IMG/VR virus record: IMGVR_UViG_3300022920_000287
Location: 1-50,030 of that record
DNA from: a virus
Length of the DNA stretch: 50,030 bases
Reading direction: 5' to 3' (one strand)
Positions within the stretch are counted from its first letter, which is position 1; each line of letters begins with the position of its first letter. This document shows, in pieces, positions 48,839 to 50,030 of the stretch. A program made the translations under genes and the position numbers. The notes under the pieces are model-generated. The model was not told the DNA's origin. It did not search any database and saw only the letters and a program-made list of their open reading frames with translations.

Positions 48839-48867
48839 ATAATAACACTATTGTTAACCATTGTCAA
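48839..48867 (-). promoter_or_regulatory. Sigma70-type promoter for the HAD/sugar operon
   Basis: TTGACA (48862-48867), 17-base spacer, TATTAT (48839-48844), at the 3' end of the 48854-49687 gene. Confidence 0.7.
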
Positions 48868-49687
48868 TCATGTGATGCGGTCGCAATAAAACACCTGGCG
48901 CATTGACTGAACCACTGGGTACTAGTGCTACTCCAGTCTGTTGTATGAGTTTACCCCATGCTGTTTCATTATACCAGCGATCATTTGCATGTGGACGTGG
49001 TACTGATAAATCCCAATAACTCTCTAATTCAGCTGCCATTGATCTTATCCATGGCCGCAAACCAGCGGTTAATGCTACAACGGCTGATCTATTACAACTG
49101 AATATCTGATCTTGTACTACCAAACGTCTGCCTGGACATGGGTTCGCCATTAGTTCACAACTGGTAACATGTACTGATGGCGAACCAGCTCCCAAACTCA
49201 ACCAATTGCTGCGGTGTGATATAAAAGGTTCTATACGAAATTTCTGATGGAACAGCATGTCAGGACGTATTCTAACAAACCATTCCGTGTGTGGATCCAA
49301 CAACAATTGCTGATTAGCCGCTGATAAAAAGTCGCAAAACTGTTGTGCATTTGTATGTAGTTTACCGGCATATATTGGATGTATATTATTAAATAAATCA
49401 ATTAAATTGTTATCCACTATTAGACCCTGTCGCTGTTGATCCACTGTGCATGTATGTACTGATGTTGGCGCTAGTGCTGACTTTAACATATGACTGGTAC
49501 GCTGTAATACTGCTGGATGATCACTGTTTAAATATAAATGATGCCCGTAGTCATTATCTAATTGCGGATATATACGGTCCACTATACTCGTACACCCACG
49601 GGCTAATGCCAGACGATAATCCTCAGGACTATTATCAAACTGAGCCCCATCCACATTCATATTCGATATTAAACAAACTCTGGCCAT
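48854..49687 (-). CDS. WavE-like glycan synthesis protein
   Basis: 277 residues. Start ARVCLISNMNVDGAQF; core TEWFVRIRPDMLFHQKF matches the RxRxD block of WavE-like proteins and parallels the 29855-30760 protein. End: DRWYNETAWGKLI. Probably in glycan assembly; the reaction is unproven. Confidence 0.55.
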   Translation of the reverse strand: MARVCLISNMNVDGAQFDNSPEDYRLALARGCTSIVDRIYPQLDNDYGHHLYLNSDHPAVLQRTSHMLKSALAPTSVHTCTVDQQRQGLIVDNNLIDLFNNIHPIYAGKLHTNAQQFCDFLSAANQQLLLDPHTEWFVRIRPDMLFHQKFRIEPFISHRSNWLSLGAGSPSVHVTSCELMANPCPGRRLVVQDQIFSCNRSAVVALTAGLRPWIRSMAAELESYWDLSVPRPHANDRWYNETAWGKLIQQTGVALVPSGSVNAPGVLLRPHHMIDNG

Positions 49688-49996
49688 CTACCACTGATGC
49701 CCCCGTAATAACTCCGCCAGCGACTGAAAGAAATCCCAAGACATTACTGGCGGCGAAGCCGCTTCGCCGTGAACGGGTCGATATAACACTGTGTGCAAGC
49801 GACGGGGCTCCACACTCACAGCGATATGATTTAATTGAATTAATTTACCAATCCCGCCCTCTATAATAGTATAAGGAATATCGGCGGAATACTGTTCGGG
49901 ATGATCTCTAATCCTGACAATATCCTGATAACAACTGTTCATCCACTGGCTGATATTGGGTAGGATTTTTTCTAAACTGGCTTGGTCCCAACACAT
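49688..49996 (-). CDS. Hypothetical protein, 102 aa
   Basis: MCWDQASLEKILPNISQWMN, helical then beta. Immediately upstream of the WavE-like gene. The start has no clear ribosome binding site, so the true start could differ or lie beyond the window. Function unknown. Confidence 0.5.
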   Translation of the reverse strand: MCWDQASLEKILPNISQWMNSCYQDIVRIRDHPEQYSADIPYTIIEGGIGKLIQLNHIAVSVEPRRLHTVLYRPVHGEAASPPVMSWDFFQSLAELLRGHQW

Positions 49997-50030
49997 GCTG
50001 ATATCATTAACATGTAGCGATCGTACACTA

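Noticed and set aside
1-50030. tRNA genes
   Set aside because: Intergenic gaps are short and none showed a cloverleaf with a T-loop motif by eye; a covariance-model scan would be needed to be certain.

Overview
The window looks like part of a large, AT-rich genome of a tailed phage of a Gram-negative host. The phage evidence is dense packing with stop/start overlaps, almost one-way transcription (minus strand), a T4-type FEN/RNase H exonuclease (2304-3290), a gp45-like sliding clamp (29030-29782), an HNH nuclease, a MazG-like pyrophosphohydrolase, many tiny ORFs and a heavy load of auxiliary metabolic genes. No virion structural genes, tRNAs, integrase or CRISPR array were recognised. A marine T4-like myovirus is my best guess. 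The host is not shown directly, but a periplasmic TctC and a protease ending in a beta-barrel-type phenylalanine point to Gram-negative cells. Eleven strong minus-strand promoters all read TTGACA-N17-(TATAAT-like), so host sigma70-type RNA polymerase probably transcribes much of the region; one weaker candidate lies before tctA and one before the diiron gene.

Layout, left to right. 1-3634: small phage genes, including a 39-residue peptide that is little more than a Walker A loop, an HNH nuclease and RNase H. 3638-11920: an S-adenosylmethionine, Fe-S and biosynthesis block: MetK, SufE, a DNA methyltransferase, a LnmK-like protein, QueE, a MazG-like protein, a Cys-nucleophile alpha/beta-hydrolase-like protein, a 2OG/Fe(II) oxygenase, an acyl carrier protein and a radical SAM enzyme. 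11933-14951: a secreted subtilase with an autotransporter-like end, and a YodL-like protein. 15068-23055: phosphoribosyltransferase, a protein with two tandem methyltransferase-like halves, GTP cyclohydrolase I, metallophosphoesterase, two paralogous small membrane proteins, glycosyltransferase, class I aldolase and an SGNH-like protein. 23063-24882: an array of overlapping alanine-rich microgenes with one frameshifted copy.

25150-29782: HAD phosphatase, nucleotidyltransferase-cupin fusion, a DpdA-type DNA transglycosylase, a QueD-like protein and the sliding clamp. 29855-35657: glycan-type genes, a UDP-glucose-dehydrogenase-like protein, a second radical SAM enzyme and a methyltransferase. 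35742-37950 is the only plus-strand block (ParB-like protein, glycosyltransferase, unknown). 37942-45584: unknown protein, second 2OG oxygenase, TctA/TctC transporter genes without TctB, ferritin-like diiron protein with a hairpin-rich leader, class I glutamine amidotransferase, mini-MscS and a methyltransferase. 45568-49996: carbamoyltransferase, GDPD-like protein, sugar nucleotidyltransferase, HAD phosphatase and a WavE-like protein.

Working model. FolE, the QueD-like protein, QueE and DpdA point to 7-deazaguanine modification of phage DNA (QueC is not in the window). MetK and SufE may support the SAM-dependent and Fe-S enzymes. The ACP-centred run at 6.2-11.1 kb looks like a compact acyl-carrier biosynthetic pathway and is the best candidate for an undescribed system. 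The sugar genes at both ends suggest synthesis of a decorated glycan or hypermodification. All functions are read from motifs; no database search was run.
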